From positions 1-64,000 of IMG/VR virus record IMGVR_UViG_3300024518_001342: a stretch of 64,000 bases of DNA; one strand, written 5' to 3'. This document shows positions 15,316 to 22,840 of the stretch, in pieces. The notes beneath the pieces are model-generated. The model was not told where the DNA came from. It saw nothing but the letters and a program-made list of their open reading frames with translations, and made no database searches. Origin of the DNA: a virus. Position 1 is the first letter of the stretch; each line of letters starts with the position of its first letter. The position numbers and the translations under genes were made by a program.

Positions 15316-15540
15316 TCATTTTCCATCACTCTTGAGGTATTGGATTAATTCTTTTTTTTGAGAGGTAGTCAAAGTGTGGCTCAAGATTTCCTTAACACTA
15401 GTAAAAGGAGATTCTATAAAAGTTTTTCTATCAACATCACAGTATGGACAATTCATAAAGATTCCTTTTCTTACCCCACCCAGACACAACGAACACTGCA
15501 CTTTTATATAGAGCGCAAGTTCATCGCTGTCGTCGCTCAC
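15316..15540 (-). CDS. Small zinc-ribbon-like protein
   Basis: The 74-residue protein begins with GTG and has two CxxC pairs (CSLC and CPYC) 15 residues apart, a short zinc ribbon. The C-terminal half is helical (HTLTTSQKKELIQYL). It opens the transcription unit that leads into the tagged cassette; an ACTATTTA box lies 5 bases before the GTG, and there is no ribosome binding site, so the message may be leaderless. Confidence 0.55.
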   Translation of the reverse strand: MSDDSDELALYIKVQCSLCLGGVRKGIFMNCPYCDVDRKTFIESPFTSVKEILSHTLTTSQKKELIQYLKSDGK

Positions 15541-15545
15541 TTATA

Positions 15546-15553
15546 TAAATAGT
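15546..15553 (-). promoter_or_regulatory. ACTATTTA box before the tagged cassette
   Basis: The box sits between the hsp20 terminator and the GTG at 15540, in the direction of the cassette. It is the best candidate for driving the head-targeted genes late, with capsid genes. Confidence 0.6.
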
Positions 15554-15576
15554 ATCAAAACAAACCTTAATGGTAT

Positions 15577-15607
15577 AAAAAAAGGGCATCTTGCAAGCAA
15601 GACACCC
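15577..15607 (-). terminator. Intrinsic terminator of hsp20
   Basis: An 11-base-pair stem (15584-15594 with 15597-15607, two wobble pairs) is followed in the minus direction by TTTTTTT. It lies 35 bases after the hsp20 stop codon and separates hsp20 from the tagged cassette. Confidence 0.85.
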
Positions 15608-15641
15608 TGATTCTACTCTACCTATGATCGTTGAGCGTAGA

Positions 15642-16049
15642 TTACTTAATCTTAATTTGTCGTGGCTTGGTGGCTTCACTCTTTGGGAGTGTTACCACAA
15701 GGACACCACTTTTATAAGACGCGCAAATATTTTCAACATCGCAACCGTTCGGAAGTTCATAACTTTTTGAATATTTAGTTGCGTAAGCGTAGTGATCTTT
15801 TTTGTCACCCACATCGTAACTCACAGTTAATACCGAATTTTCAAGTGCGATGTTAAAATCTTTCTTTTCCAATCCTGGTGCCGCTAGAGATATTTCATAA
15901 TCTTCTTTATTCTCGCGAACGTTCGGAGCGTGTCGATCCCGTGATTGTTTTACCAGCGGGGATTTATAAATCTCGCTCCACCCATTAAACATTTCATCCA
16001 AAATGTTTAGTCCATAATTGTTGTTGTCTCTAAATGTCAATGCAGTCAT
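15642..16049 (-). CDS. hsp20: Small heat shock protein (Hsp20/alpha-crystallin)
   Basis: The ATG at 16049 lies 8 bases after an AAGGAGG site, giving 135 residues; an in-frame ATG at 16070 would overlap that site. The protein has the alpha-crystallin core: YEISLAAPGLEKKDFNI, a variable loop, then YELPNGCDVENICASYKSGVLVVTLPK (read in two parts) with the G-V-L signature. Such proteins hold unfolded proteins. Hsp20 genes are common in T4-like phages of aquatic bacteria. It has its own promoter and terminator, so it is a single-gene unit. Confidence 0.9.
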   Translation of the reverse strand: MTALTFRDNNNYGLNILDEMFNGWSEIYKSPLVKQSRDRHAPNVRENKEDYEISLAAPGLEKKDFNIALENSVLTVSYDVGDKKDHYAYATKYSKSYELPNGCDVENICASYKSGVLVVTLPKSEATKPRQIKIK

Positions 16050-16068
16050 TCTTGCATCCTCCTTGTGC

Positions 16069-16098
16069 ATATTAAAAGCACGGCTTGGTTAGCGTCAA
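16069..16098 (-). promoter_or_regulatory. Promoter of hsp20
   Basis: TTGACG (16093-16098), an 18-base spacer and TAATAT (16069-16074), followed by a leader with a strong ribosome binding site. Confidence 0.6.
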
Positions 16099-16107
16099 GT
16101 AAAAAAA

Positions 16108-16377
16108 TCACCCTAAAAGTAATTTTTTGGCGAATTTGATTTTTTCATTAATAATTTGTGGAGTGCCAACCGCAATCATAGACCCACCATGAGATAAGAA
16201 AATCTCTACAAATTGATGATCGGGGTTCAAGCCCTCGGGCAATTTGTTTTGATGAAGCAACATGATATATTGATCACTGGGGTTTACTGAAACAATGTGA
16301 TTTGGATTTAAGGATGTTTCGCGCAAATAAAATTCATCATTTTGATTTGCTCGGACAACTTGAGTTAATTTAATCAT
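16108..16377 (-). CDS. Small conserved phage-type protein, function unknown
   Basis: The 89-residue protein begins MIKLTQVVRANQNDEFYL and is beta-rich with SLNPNHIVSVNP, then a LPEGLNPDHQFVEIFLS segment. I recall similar short proteins from T4-like phages but no function. The start overlaps the end of the gene at 16370 by 8 bases. Confidence 0.6.
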   Translation of the reverse strand: MIKLTQVVRANQNDEFYLRETSLNPNHIVSVNPSDQYIMLLHQNKLPEGLNPDHQFVEIFLSHGGSMIAVGTPQIINEKIKFAKKLLLG

Positions 16378-16747
16378 TTGTGTTTTCTGCTCCCTCTACT
16401 GCTAAAATGTCTTGGGGTGAAACTTCTTGCGTCCCTTGTGGAATGGCTGAAGTATGAAAATCTTCTTCTGGTTTTATTCCCAATTTAATATTGGTGTCGG
16501 CTTTCACATAGCCACCTAAAATTGAGGCGTAGTCTAATAGCTTTTGATCTATCTTGGCTAATCTAATTCTGGTTTCATCCATCATCACTAATGTTTCTGT
16601 AATGTTCCCATCATTAATGGATAAGATCGCATCGTTCAGGTTTATTTCGAGATGAGGAAGATCATTTTCTTTTATGTTCCCCAGTAATTCATATACCGTT
16701 GTGGGGATGTCTTCGAGTTCGCATTGATATGCTATTGTTACTTTCAT
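16370..16747 (-). CDS. Small protein, function unknown
   Basis: A 125-residue protein with a beta-strand start (MKVTIAYQCELEDIP) and a helical middle with charged residues. The ATG immediately follows the stop of the gene at 16748. Proteins with this start are found in other T4-like phages, to my recollection, without a known role. Confidence 0.55.
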   Translation of the reverse strand: MKVTIAYQCELEDIPTTVYELLGNIKENDLPHLEINLNDAILSINDGNITETLVMMDETRIRLAKIDQKLLDYASILGGYVKADTNIKLGIKPEEDFHTSAIPQGTQEVSPQDILAVEGAENTND

Positions 16748-17467
16748 TTAACAGGAGGCTCCTTTTTTATTTGGTTTCATTAAGTGTCTTTGCTCTACGC
16801 TAATGGGGTTGCTATGTCCCATTGGCAAAATAATATAACCTTTGCCCCCTTTAACAGCGGACAAGGTATTCGCCTCGGTGCTTATCACAAAGCATAAACG
16901 ATTTGCAAATTCGCGCAACCTACAATAAGCGGAGTCACGACCAAAAGTAGATCGCAGTTGGACCATCGAGCCCTTTACAAACTTTGGCAGATCGCGAGCG
17001 TTGCTCATTACATTTTGGGCGTATTTGTTGGTGGACATTTTGATATATTTATGACGCGGTGGAATATATTCTTCGTCATTAATAATGTGTGAAGCCATGT
17101 TCGTCCAATAGCCCGCGTTAAGATAATAGCGAGCAAGCAACTTTGCATCCTCGCGGTAATTCGCGTTGTATTCTTCGGTCCACCCCTTGAGTTTTTCTTT
17201 TTCGCCGGGAGAATATCGACTCTCAACCTTTTCAAATGAGGAAAGTTGGCCCGCAGTTAAGAAGCCATTTTTATCGTGCCATTCTTTAAGAGAGGTCACA
17301 AAAGATTTAGTTGAGGCATTTAGATTCTCTTTTAGAATCTTGTCTAGGCGAGTGCCCAAATTAGGATCGGTCTTTTTTTCCTTGCGAGCATGATGATCGT
17401 GAACCGAATTGGTTCGCGGGTTTGCATAAAATCGTTGTCTAGCGTAAATTTGATTTGTTCCAGTCAT
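16748..17467 (-). CDS. Helical basic protein, function unknown
   Basis: I place the start at the ATG at 17467, 5 bases after TAGGAGG, giving 239 residues. The protein is helical and basic in its first half, with a conserved-looking NASTKSFVTSLKEWHDKNGFLT segment (read in two parts). The C-terminal 60 residues are beta-rich. No family recognised. It heads an operon with the two small genes that follow, behind a clear promoter. Confidence 0.55.
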   Translation of the reverse strand: MTGTNQIYARQRFYANPRTNSVHDHHARKEKKTDPNLGTRLDKILKENLNASTKSFVTSLKEWHDKNGFLTAGQLSSFEKVESRYSPGEKEKLKGWTEEYNANYREDAKLLARYYLNAGYWTNMASHIINDEEYIPPRHKYIKMSTNKYAQNVMSNARDLPKFVKGSMVQLRSTFGRDSAYCRLREFANRLCFVISTEANTLSAVKGGKGYIILPMGHSNPISVEQRHLMKPNKKGASC

Positions 17468-17493
17468 AAAGCCTCCTACCAACTTATGTTTTA

Positions 17494-17522
17494 ATACTAC
17501 CATAGTTAAATATATGAGTCAA
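17494..17522 (-). promoter_or_regulatory. Strong sigma-70-like promoter
   Basis: TTGACT (17517-17522), a 17-base spacer and TAGTAT (17494-17499), followed by a leader with TAGGAGG before the ATG at 17467. Confidence 0.75.
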
Positions 17523-17562
17523 GAACTTTGTTTAATAAGGGTTTTCGTGGTAGGATAAACCA

Positions 17563-17856
17563 CTATTGAAGGAGACTGATTATATAAGCGCCCACGGAAC
17601 CAACCAACACAGAAAGAATGAGCCATGTAATTTTATCGCCTCTTTTCTTTTCTTCCTCAACTACACGCAAGCGAGCATAAAGGCCTTTGTCTGGATTATA
17701 AACGGCTTCTTTAATTTTAGATACATCGGCACTCATCGTTGTTTGACTATTATTAATAATTTCAATAGCAGATAAGAGTTTTTCTTCAAGTGAGGTTATA
17801 CGGGTGCATAATTCATAAACTTTGACTTCGCTGGGGGATGGGCTTTTCTCGGGCAT
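17563..17856 (-). CDS. Coiled-coil protein with a C-terminal membrane anchor
   Basis: The 97-residue protein has a heptad-like helix in the middle, then YNPDKGLYARLRVVEEEKK and one hydrophobic span at the C-terminus (about residues 76-96). That layout, a tail-anchored coiled coil, is common for small phage proteins of unknown role, possibly holin- or spanin-related. An ACTATTTA box lies 4 bases before the ATG with no ribosome binding site between. Confidence 0.55.
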   Translation of the reverse strand: MPEKSPSPSEVKVYELCTRITSLEEKLLSAIEIINNSQTTMSADVSKIKEAVYNPDKGLYARLRVVEEEKKRGDKITWLILSVLVGSVGAYIISLLQ

Positions 17857-17860
17857 ACTC

Positions 17861-17868
17861 TAAATAGT
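17861..17868 (-). promoter_or_regulatory. ACTATTTA box before the 17563-17856 gene
   Basis: The box fits in the 18 bases between the groEL stop and the ATG at 17856. If it is a promoter, the message would start at the ATG. Confidence 0.55.
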
Positions 17869-17874
17869 GGTCAG

Positions 17875-19449
17875 TTATGGCTTTTGCTCCACAATTCCCA
17901 CATCAGTAGTCAATAATGTTGATGCCGCCGATGCTGCGTTTTGGAGAGCGCATCGAGTAACCTTGAATGGATCAATAATACCATAAGTAAACATATTTAC
18001 TATTTCCCCTGTAGAAATATCCAAGCCAGATTCAGGGTTCGTATGATTTTCTACCTTCTCTAAATAAATATCGGGAGACAACCCGGCATTGGAAACCATT
18101 TTCCTGAATGGTTCTTTAATTGCTTGCTTTATAATGTCCACTCCAATTTGTTGTTCGTGTGTTTCAACTTCCACCTCGATCTTATTTGCTACTCGCAACA
18201 AAGGCGCGGAGCCACCAGCCATGATGCCTTCTTGCTGTGCTGAATGGACTGCTTCCAGAGCATCTTCAACTCTGTGTTTCTTTTCCATCATTTCTATTTC
18301 AGTGATACCACCTACCTTAATAACAGCAATAGCTGACGCAAGGCGCGTTATTCTTTCTTGTATCTTTTCACATATATTAAGACTAGATTCTTTTTCAATC
18401 TCCTCCTTTAATAACTCAATTCTTTTCTCAACTTCTTCGTCGTCTTGGTTGCCCCCAACAATAATGGTCGCTCTCTTGTCCGACTCAATACTTTGGGCAG
18501 TGCCAAAGTGTGGTAGTTTGATGTCCTTGAGATGAAGTCCGCTTTCTCGTGATATAAAAGTTGCTCCCGTTGAAATGGCTAAATCAGCTAATATATTTCT
18601 CCTCTCCTCGCCATAGCGCGGTGCTTTGATTCCAGCTACTCGCATAGATCCTTTCATGGAATTCATAATCATAGCAGCAAGAGCCTGACCTGAAATGTCT
18701 TCTGCAATAATAATAAACGCTCGACCATCTCGTGCCGCGATCTCTAGTGACGGCAGGATATCATCAATGGTTGTAATATTTTTATCTGTTACCAAAATTA
18801 AACAATCTTCGTGCTTCATTAGTCCGCGACGTTCATCAGTTATGAATGCGTTAGCCAACAACCCCGAATCAAATTGGAAACCTTCGGTCAACTCTAAAGA
18901 AGTTTCATTGGACTTTGCTTCTTTGATTGTTATTGCTCCACCTTTACCGACTTGATCAACTGCATTAGCAATCAGTTTTCCAATTCCCTTATCACCATTC
19001 GCAGAAATCGTGGCTACTTGTTCAATTTCTTCTTTTGTAGAAACCGGACGAGAGTGCTCTCTTAGTTCAGTCACAATCGCATCCACAGCCAAATCAATTC
19101 CGCGTTTCAATTCTATAGGAGAAGCACCCGTAACCAAATGCGTCTGTGCTTTCTGAAGAATCGCCCTAGCCAAAACTGTTGCCGTGGTGGTTCCATCCCC
19201 TGCGGTGGAGTTAGTTACTTCACTGGCTTGCTTAATAACTTGAGCCCCTAGATCCTCAAAGGGATCTTGGAATTCAACAAACCGCGCAACCGTCACACCA
19301 TCCTTTGTAATAAGGGGTCGTTGATTGTGGTTCTTTAATATTACATTCCTGCCACGAGGACCAAGAGTTGCGCCAACCGCGTCGGCTAACTTATCCACAC
19401 CATTCATTATGGCTTCGTTTAGTTTTCTTCCTGATTTATAGTGTTTCAT
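17875..19449 (-). CDS. groEL: Phage-encoded GroEL chaperonin
   Basis: At 524 residues this is a near full-length chaperonin. It has LGPRGRN (about 29-35), the ATP-binding AGDGTTTAT (about 83-91), and intact apical and C-terminal equatorial domains. The Gly-Gly-Met tail of bacterial GroEL is missing; the protein ends GIVEQKP. The ATG follows an AAGGAGA site. No GroES gene is next to it, but a GroES/gp31-like gene lies at 39298-39663. T4 needs gp31 with host GroEL to fold its major capsid protein, so a dedicated pair for capsid folding is likely (inference). Confidence 0.95.
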   Translation of the reverse strand: MKHYKSGRKLNEAIMNGVDKLADAVGATLGPRGRNVILKNHNQRPLITKDGVTVARFVEFQDPFEDLGAQVIKQASEVTNSTAGDGTTTATVLARAILQKAQTHLVTGASPIELKRGIDLAVDAIVTELREHSRPVSTKEEIEQVATISANGDKGIGKLIANAVDQVGKGGAITIKEAKSNETSLELTEGFQFDSGLLANAFITDERRGLMKHEDCLILVTDKNITTIDDILPSLEIAARDGRAFIIIAEDISGQALAAMIMNSMKGSMRVAGIKAPRYGEERRNILADLAISTGATFISRESGLHLKDIKLPHFGTAQSIESDKRATIIVGGNQDDEEVEKRIELLKEEIEKESSLNICEKIQERITRLASAIAVIKVGGITEIEMMEKKHRVEDALEAVHSAQQEGIMAGGSAPLLRVANKIEVEVETHEQQIGVDIIKQAIKEPFRKMVSNAGLSPDIYLEKVENHTNPESGLDISTGEIVNMFTYGIIDPFKVTRCALQNAASAASTLLTTDVGIVEQKP

Positions 19450-19475
19450 TTGACATGATTCTCCTTAGAAGGACA

Positions 19476-20762
19476 TTATATCTCTAAAAAATTCCCCTGT
19501 GTAATATTTTTTTCTACTAGCTGTTGGTAACTGGCTCCGGTCACTGACAACAAACGTTTGCGAGATTCATGAATGTTATCGTCCATAATATCCACACCAA
19601 ATGTTGTTTGAAGTGCTTCCTCGGGCGTTGAGCCTTTGCTCATTTTGTGCTTCACAATTTCCACCAAAAAATTACCATTTCCGCAACAAGGCTCTAAGAA
19701 CTTCTTTTTCTTTCCCCAATCACTTTCTGGTAGCTTTCCGAGCATTTGTCTAATTTTAGCGGGCGGGGTAAAAACTTCTCCCAAATTCTCCACTCGCTCT
19801 TTTGTCTTGGTTTTAGATTTCTTCTGTTTAGTTTTAGATTTCTTCTGTTTAGTTGTGATGGGCGGTGAAAAATAATTATTAATGTAGTCTACGTGGTGCT
19901 TGCTCAATCCATATTGCCCACACAACTCCTCAAGCGAATAGGATGCGTCACGCAGTATGTTGGGGAGAGACTTGAACACCTTCTCATTTCCAAACCCTGA
20001 CCACCGGCCGGTGGCAAAAATATATTTAAATAAATTAGAAGATAAGTTGTGCAAAAGGTGCCTTCCTTCTTCCTCGTTCTCCACAGTTACATAATAACAC
20101 ATATCGGTCCCACCATGAATACCCAGATCCAGAAAAGGGTGAGTATACCCACTTCGAGTCCACATTACCTTGGGCTGCGCGGCGAATGATTGCCGCCTTG
20201 AGGAATACCACACTTGCCTATTGGTGTGAAAAACTGGATTAATGTGGTCCGGTAACATAAACCGCTTGCTCAAAGAATTTCCCTTCTTCAATATAATGTT
20301 GTGACAAGTAACGTAGTCATACTTGACATCCAACTTTTCACTCGGCTCAAATATTACTTTTTTATGAATCTCATAAGCCTCTTGACATAAGTCATTTGGC
20401 AAGTAAAAAGTATCATCGTCAAAAGATATTCCAAAGGAACTTGAATTTTTTGTAACCGTAGAAGAAAAAGACCGATCTGGTGTATTTTCAATTAGATAAT
20501 CACTAAACGTTGAGCCAATATCGGGAAAAGAAGTGCCGGTGTCAAGATCCACATAATGAACCTTATATTTCTTAAAGTATTTTAGAATCTTGCTACTGGG
20601 ACTGCACCAGCTTTGGGGAGTTATCCACAGTAATTTTCCCCCCTCGTTTAAGGAGCCCATCGCTTTCTTAGTAAAGTCTATCCACACCTTATGTGGGGTG
20701 GTATTTCGTTTTTGCCGATCCTGAAAAGGAGGGTTACTAGCAATAACATCGAAAGTCTTCAT
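19476..20762 (-). CDS. Circularly permuted N6-adenine DNA methyltransferase
   Basis: The 428-residue protein has the catalytic motif IV NPPF at residues 10-13, directly after the start. The cofactor-binding part is at the other end: FTPPAKIRQML (motif X-like) and FLEPCCGNGNF (motif I, from about 355), then GVDIMDDNIHESRKRL. In Eco57I-like enzymes the order is reversed. The C-terminus (QGNFLEI) stops exactly where the N-terminus (KTFDVIASNPPF) would normally continue. A lysine-rich linker made by a 21-base tandem duplication (19811-19852) joins the halves. The neighbouring gene may be a nuclease. Confidence 0.85.
   Translation of the reverse strand: MKTFDVIASNPPFQDRQKRNTTPHKVWIDFTKKAMGSLNEGGKLLWITPQSWCSPSSKILKYFKKYKVHYVDLDTGTSFPDIGSTFSDYLIENTPDRSFSSTVTKNSSSFGISFDDDTFYLPNDLCQEAYEIHKKVIFEPSEKLDVKYDYVTCHNIILKKGNSLSKRFMLPDHINPVFHTNRQVWYSSRRQSFAAQPKVMWTRSGYTHPFLDLGIHGGTDMCYYVTVENEEEGRHLLHNLSSNLFKYIFATGRWSGFGNEKVFKSLPNILRDASYSLEELCGQYGLSKHHVDYINNYFSPPITTKQKKSKTKQKKSKTKTKERVENLGEVFTPPAKIRQMLGKLPESDWGKKKKFLEPCCGNGNFLVEIVKHKMSKGSTPEEALQTTFGVDIMDDNIHESRKRLLSVTGASYQQLVEKNITQGNFLEI
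19811..19852. repeat. 21-base tandem duplication within the methyltransferase gene
   Basis: Two identical, in-frame 21-base units encode the repeated KQKKSKT part of the linker between the two halves of the permuted methyltransferase. The linker length could vary between related phages. Confidence 0.85.
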
Positions 20763-20767
20763 AGGCT

Positions 20768-21901
20768 CTAAAGAATCCCTGCGGCGGCAAAATCAACATA
20801 AGTGTTGGTGGAAGTTGAAATTTCTCTACTTTTCGTAGGACGACGTTGGCGGTACTCTATATACATCTTATCTTTTTTCGAATACCTCCCTTCCTGGTTG
20901 TTGGTTGGCAAGTGGTAGGCACCATTTCGATTAAGAGTAAAGGGAATTAATACACCCAACCTCACGTTCTTCGAGGAATCTACAAGGTCAAACTTCAGGC
21001 TTTTCTTGTGGCGCTCATACTTGACGGTGGTTCCTTTATCCATAATGACTGAGCGAAGTTTTTGGATTGGCGAGCTTGTAAAACTATTGACCATTCGTTT
21101 CTTGTCCATAAACAAAATTTCCTCCCTACCATCAAAACAGCCAATCATCTCTATCATGCGCTTTTTAATTTGAGCGTTAGTGAAGCAATTAAGAATTTTT
21201 ATCGTGTGGTCGATGCCCTCACTACCCCAAACCGCACAATCATTCCGCCATTGTTCAGAGATTTTATCGGTCCACCACGCATACTCGGGATCTCTAGTAT
21301 ACCTTGCCTTTAGCTTCTCTTGAATCTTGTCGAGAGCCCAGAAAAAAGGAAGTAGCTCGGGCATCCCAAGATTTTTAATTTCTTCATCACGAGCTGGTCC
21401 TGGACAGCCCCGAAATACTTCTCCCGATGGAGTAAGAAAGGTTCCCACGCCATGCGCCTGGAAAAGAAAATTCATCGGGAACGAATTAAATGTACCACTG
21501 CACAATTGGGGCTTTCCAATTCCACCCTGACCAGCGTATGCTTTAAGGGAAACAGATCTTTCATCTTCTTGATCTCCCTCAATCTTTACCACAAAGTCCC
21601 CCTTTTTCTTTTCATTTCTATATTGCGCCTCCACATCGATAAAATCAAATTTGCAACGCGGATAAGTCTCTTTAAGATCCTCATAAAACTGAGGCATATG
21701 AAGGTCGTAAATATCCAAATACTTTTTAAACTCGCTGCTCGTGGTTCTCAAGCCCCTATCACTACAATACTTTTTATACTCGCGCAGCTTGTGTTGTGCA
21801 TCTTCGTTAATGGCTAGTTTATCATGTTGTGCAAAGTCCGTAAGTTTCCAAACGGCTAACTTCTCACAAGCATCTTGAATATAATGTTTTTCGGTGTCCA
21901 T
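20768..21901 (-). CDS. Possible PD-(D/E)xK nuclease next to the methyltransferase
   Basis: The 377-residue protein is not from a family I can name. A stretch at about residues 90-120 reads DFIDVEAQYRN, KKGDFVVKI and RSVSLKAYAG, which fits the D...(S/E)-x-K pattern of PD-(D/E)xK nucleases. It ends 5 bases before the methyltransferase start and starts just after the Mom-like gene. A methyltransferase with an adjacent nuclease would make a restriction-modification pair, but this rests on a weak motif. Confidence 0.4.
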   Translation of the reverse strand: MDTEKHYIQDACEKLAVWKLTDFAQHDKLAINEDAQHKLREYKKYCSDRGLRTTSSEFKKYLDIYDLHMPQFYEDLKETYPRCKFDFIDVEAQYRNEKKKGDFVVKIEGDQEDERSVSLKAYAGQGGIGKPQLCSGTFNSFPMNFLFQAHGVGTFLTPSGEVFRGCPGPARDEEIKNLGMPELLPFFWALDKIQEKLKARYTRDPEYAWWTDKISEQWRNDCAVWGSEGIDHTIKILNCFTNAQIKKRMIEMIGCFDGREEILFMDKKRMVNSFTSSPIQKLRSVIMDKGTTVKYERHKKSLKFDLVDSSKNVRLGVLIPFTLNRNGAYHLPTNNQEGRYSKKDKMYIEYRQRRPTKSREISTSTNTYVDFAAAGIL

Positions 21902-21904
21902 GGT

Positions 21905-22840
21905 TTACTCTCCTCTCTCTCTAGGATAGGCTAACTCTAGCACCCCTGGATTGTGTTTGTCAAATAGTTTTTTCAATTTCTTTGTTTCTTTCTTAGTCCG
22001 CCCAAGAATATATATATATTTATGTTTTGTTGGCGACTTCCGTTTGCTGCACCGTTCCTGGTGTGCCTTACGTTCTTGTTTTAATTGTTTAGAAATGTCT
22101 TCTGGGATTGTTTTCCAATTTACTTTGCGATAGTTTTTCTTTTTGCCCACCATTTTATACCACTCGGGTTGCCATTCAATTCCTAATTTTTTTGCATAGC
22201 GCACAATCTGACTTCGGTCAGCAAAGCCACTGCTACCAAACCATCCACGCTTGGGATTGTCCGGGTCAAGGTATTGACTTCCAGCACCAAATTTCTGCCC
22301 TAAATAGATAAAATTACACGCTTGATAGATTGTTCCTAGTTCCTTTGCCTCGGGATCTGAATAGGCTGAAAATGCCCTAAATTCAGTGTTTTTTACCATA
22401 TACTTAATGGACTTGGTTATGAGCCAAGAAGCCAGATTTTTGGGAGCCCACGAGATACAGGCTCCTCGGCTTATTAATTTTTCTTTATTTTTATTTTCTT
22501 CGCCCAAAATGTTAGAAAATGAATTGGGGGTTGCCATGATGATAACCCCGGCTAATGCGTCATTCTTTTTTAGTCGTGCTGTGAAGCGATGCGTTAGCCA
22601 GATTGGAAGTTTGCCAAGCCATTCGTGTCGTTCGATAAATTGTTTAATTTCGTCGCACTGTTCTTTGTTGGTCTTATCAACATAAGAAAACTCGAAGTCT
22701 TCAATTCTTAAATTATTATATTCTTCCTGGGTAAGTTCGGCTTCTTGGAGATCTTTTATTAAGTTTTGTTGCCGGATCTCGTATTGCCAACAATGATTCT
22801 TTTTGTAATCTTTAAATCTATCGTAAACTTCTTGCTTCAT
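21905..22840 (-). CDS. Mom-like/GNAT-family protein, likely DNA modification
   Basis: The 311-residue protein has an acyltransferase-like core with SRGACISWAPKNLASWL, then FRAFSAYSDPEAKELG and TIYQACNFIYLGQ. This order matches the phage Mom-like GNAT proteins; Mu Mom modifies adenine in DNA to resist restriction. The C-terminal 80 residues are strongly basic, suited to DNA binding. Its position beside an adenine methyltransferase supports a role in genome modification. The ATG overlaps the gene at 22837 by ATGA. Confidence 0.6.
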   Translation of the reverse strand: MKQEVYDRFKDYKKNHCWQYEIRQQNLIKDLQEAELTQEEYNNLRIEDFEFSYVDKTNKEQCDEIKQFIERHEWLGKLPIWLTHRFTARLKKNDALAGVIIMATPNSFSNILGEENKNKEKLISRGACISWAPKNLASWLITKSIKYMVKNTEFRAFSAYSDPEAKELGTIYQACNFIYLGQKFGAGSQYLDPDNPKRGWFGSSGFADRSQIVRYAKKLGIEWQPEWYKMVGKKKNYRKVNWKTIPEDISKQLKQERKAHQERCSKRKSPTKHKYIYILGRTKKETKKLKKLFDKHNPGVLELAYPRERGE

